From assembly GCA_000320545.1 (NCBI GenBank), contig ADNK01003494.1:1-47686 (forward strand): DNA of 47,686 nucleotides, given 5' to 3'. The stretch is from Bigelowiella natans CCMP2755. Its lineage: Eukaryota; Cercozoa; Chlorarachniophyceae. Below, one piece after another: positions 46,385 to 47,686 of the stretch; within the stretch, counting starts at the first letter, position 1, and each line of letters opens with the position of its first letter. Under the pieces are notes generated by a model. That model did not search any database, was not told the DNA's origin, and worked only from the letters and a program-made list of their open reading frames with translations. The position numbers were made by a program, and so were the translations under genes.

Positions 46385-46812
46385 TATTTATCGGAAGTGG
46401 AGTGGGCGATGAGCGTTTACTTACTACTTAAAAATGCCTCCGCCTCCGCCTCCTTCCCCTCTTCGTTTGATGGGTGTGTGATGTATGAAACCTTCGTGGT
46501 GGTGGAGGAGGATTGTGTTCGGAGCGACAAATCCTTCAGAAAGACAAATATTTTAGATAAAAATATGACCTAAATACATCTATATATACGATTATAATTG
46601 TTTTATATATCAACCAAAATGTGGCTGCTGGAGTTCTGAGTCATAGGAAATTATCATCATTTATTTACGATCTTCGTAGGTGTAATTATTTGTCTTTGAG
46701 AATTTGATGGAATTGCCTTGATATTTAGAGTGAGACAAGGAATTATGGATGTTTATCGTACAAATCACTCCTTTTTATTCGGCAGCCGCACCCCTCGCCA
46801 GCCCGACACGAA
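46385..46812. promoter_or_regulatory. Divergent intergenic region, probable shared promoter
   Basis: 428 bases between the start of the CAMTA-like gene (-) and the first ATG of the gene to the right (+). It is AT-rich in its second half (46550-46740). No TATA or initiator element can be assigned with confidence. Confidence 0.35.
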
Positions 46813-47117
46813 ATGGAGGAAGACGACGCTTCAGATGAGCAGGTTGGTGAATCTATGGCTTTAGAAGGGATGGTGAAAGTTGCTAAGAGGGTTGTTAATG
46901 GATTCTTACGTGGATTGAGTCCTCTTAAAGGGTTGACTAGAGAGAGAGAGAGAGAATGTGTGTCTCCTTGTGCGTGCTCGTGGAGACGACGAAGATACAA
47001 CGGGCCGATAATGAATGATTATGATGATGATGACGATGAACATGATGATGATGATGATGATGATGATGGAAATCGGGAGAAAAAAAGAAAGATAGCAGGA
47101 GGAGGGGGGGGAGAAGT

Positions 47118-47154
<37 letters not shown>

Positions 47155-47686
47155 CTAGATCAGAGGGGCATTGTTTAAGAAGCTCAGAATATATCACTGG
47201 GTAAAGCAGGGGGGGGGAGGTTTTTGCTTCAACTTCCAAATGGAGGACGATGAGGATTCGAAGGAAGGCAACATGGAAGGAGGTGAACATAAAAACGAAG
47301 AATCATCGCTACCGCTAAGCTGCCGTCCCGACGAAAGCAGCTCCTCCCCCAAGAGGTGACCATTTCGTTCAGTATTTTATAGGAAATATTTCTCACGATA
47401 TCAGACCATCACGGATATCCAGCATCCTCACTAGTCTATCAGAAAGTCTCATCGTTTGGATCTGTGTGGAATAGAATGGACGAATCGGTGTCGTGCTCGA
47501 CTGACGACTGGAAAGTGCTAGACGCCTCCTCGATATACCGCCTTTTGATCGTGTACTTGCGAGCTGATTCCCGTAAGAATTTGGACATCACGCTCGATGA
47601 GATGGAGCAAATATTAGCGCAAAAGAAGAAGCAGAAGGGGGGTCAATGCAAAAATGAGAGGGGAGATACCGACAAGAAGAAGGTAG
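46813..47686 (+). CDS. Partial gene for an acidic protein, runs off the window
   Basis: A first exon probably starts at ATG 46813 (MEEDDASDEQVGESMALEG, then VAKRVVNGFLRGLSPLKG) and ends near 46931. GAT and GA microsatellites (47014-47065, 47118-47151) follow, probably intronic. A second acidic coding stretch lies about 47244-47355 (DDEDSKEGNMEGGEHKNEE). A third opens at about 47443 after a CTATCAG acceptor and continues past the window end: DESVSCSTDDWKVLDASSIY, RLLIVYLRADSRKNLDITLD, EMEQILAQKKKQK. The phases of the second and third stretches do not join, so the exact exon borders are wrong or an exon is missing. No family recognised. Confidence 0.45.

Overview
This is nuclear DNA from an intron-rich eukaryote. 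Coding sequence is split into many short exons with GT-AG introns. Simple repeats (TA, CA/GT, GATGAT, TAG, GGA, CAG) fill introns and spacers and often run into coding sequence as poly-Ser, poly-Gln, poly-Ala or poly-Gly. A SpoVS-like protein, a CG-1/IQ transcription factor and a two-repeat Kv channel together suggest a microbial eukaryote, possibly a stramenopile alga. That placement is an inference of low confidence. I found no convincing tRNA, rRNA or CRISPR array.

Layout. 1-3.47 kb: simple-repeat spacer. About 14.2 (possibly 16.8) to 3.5 kb, minus strand: at least 25 exons of a voltage-gated K+ channel. Exon phases join two complete six-helix Kv repeats, each with a TVGYGD filter, into one polypeptide. 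17.07-18.5 kb, plus: a secreted or membrane-anchored protein with two SpoVS-like (Alba-fold) repeats. 18.6-20.27 kb: CTAG/GCATGC-rich spacer. 20,270-25,988: a full-length Ty3/gypsy-order LTR retrotransposon with identical 327-bp LTRs and a CGAG target duplication. 26.99-28.64 kb, plus: an unrecognised gene whose frame switches across a GGA repeat. 28.6-31.7 kb: spacer with a dispersed repeat.

38.8-31.7 kb, minus: a long Ser/Gln/Pro-rich protein of unknown function. 39.4-42.4 kb, plus: a complete six-exon RBM34/Nop12-type nucleolar RNA-binding protein of 538 residues. 46.4-43.5 kb, minus: a three-exon CAMTA-type (CG-1, TIG, IQ) calmodulin-binding transcription factor without visible ankyrin repeats. 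46.8 kb to the end, plus: a partial, unresolved acidic protein gene.

The genes do not form an operon or obvious pathway. The channel (membrane excitability) and the CAMTA-like factor (Ca2+/calmodulin-responsive transcription) could share a signalling context, but nothing in the DNA links them. Head-to-head pairs at 38.8/39.4 kb and 46.4/46.8 kb probably share promoters. The strongest lead for something undescribed is the two-repeat (12-helix) Kv channel. Gene models were built by hand from splice motifs and reading-phase agreement; where phases did not close, the entries say so.
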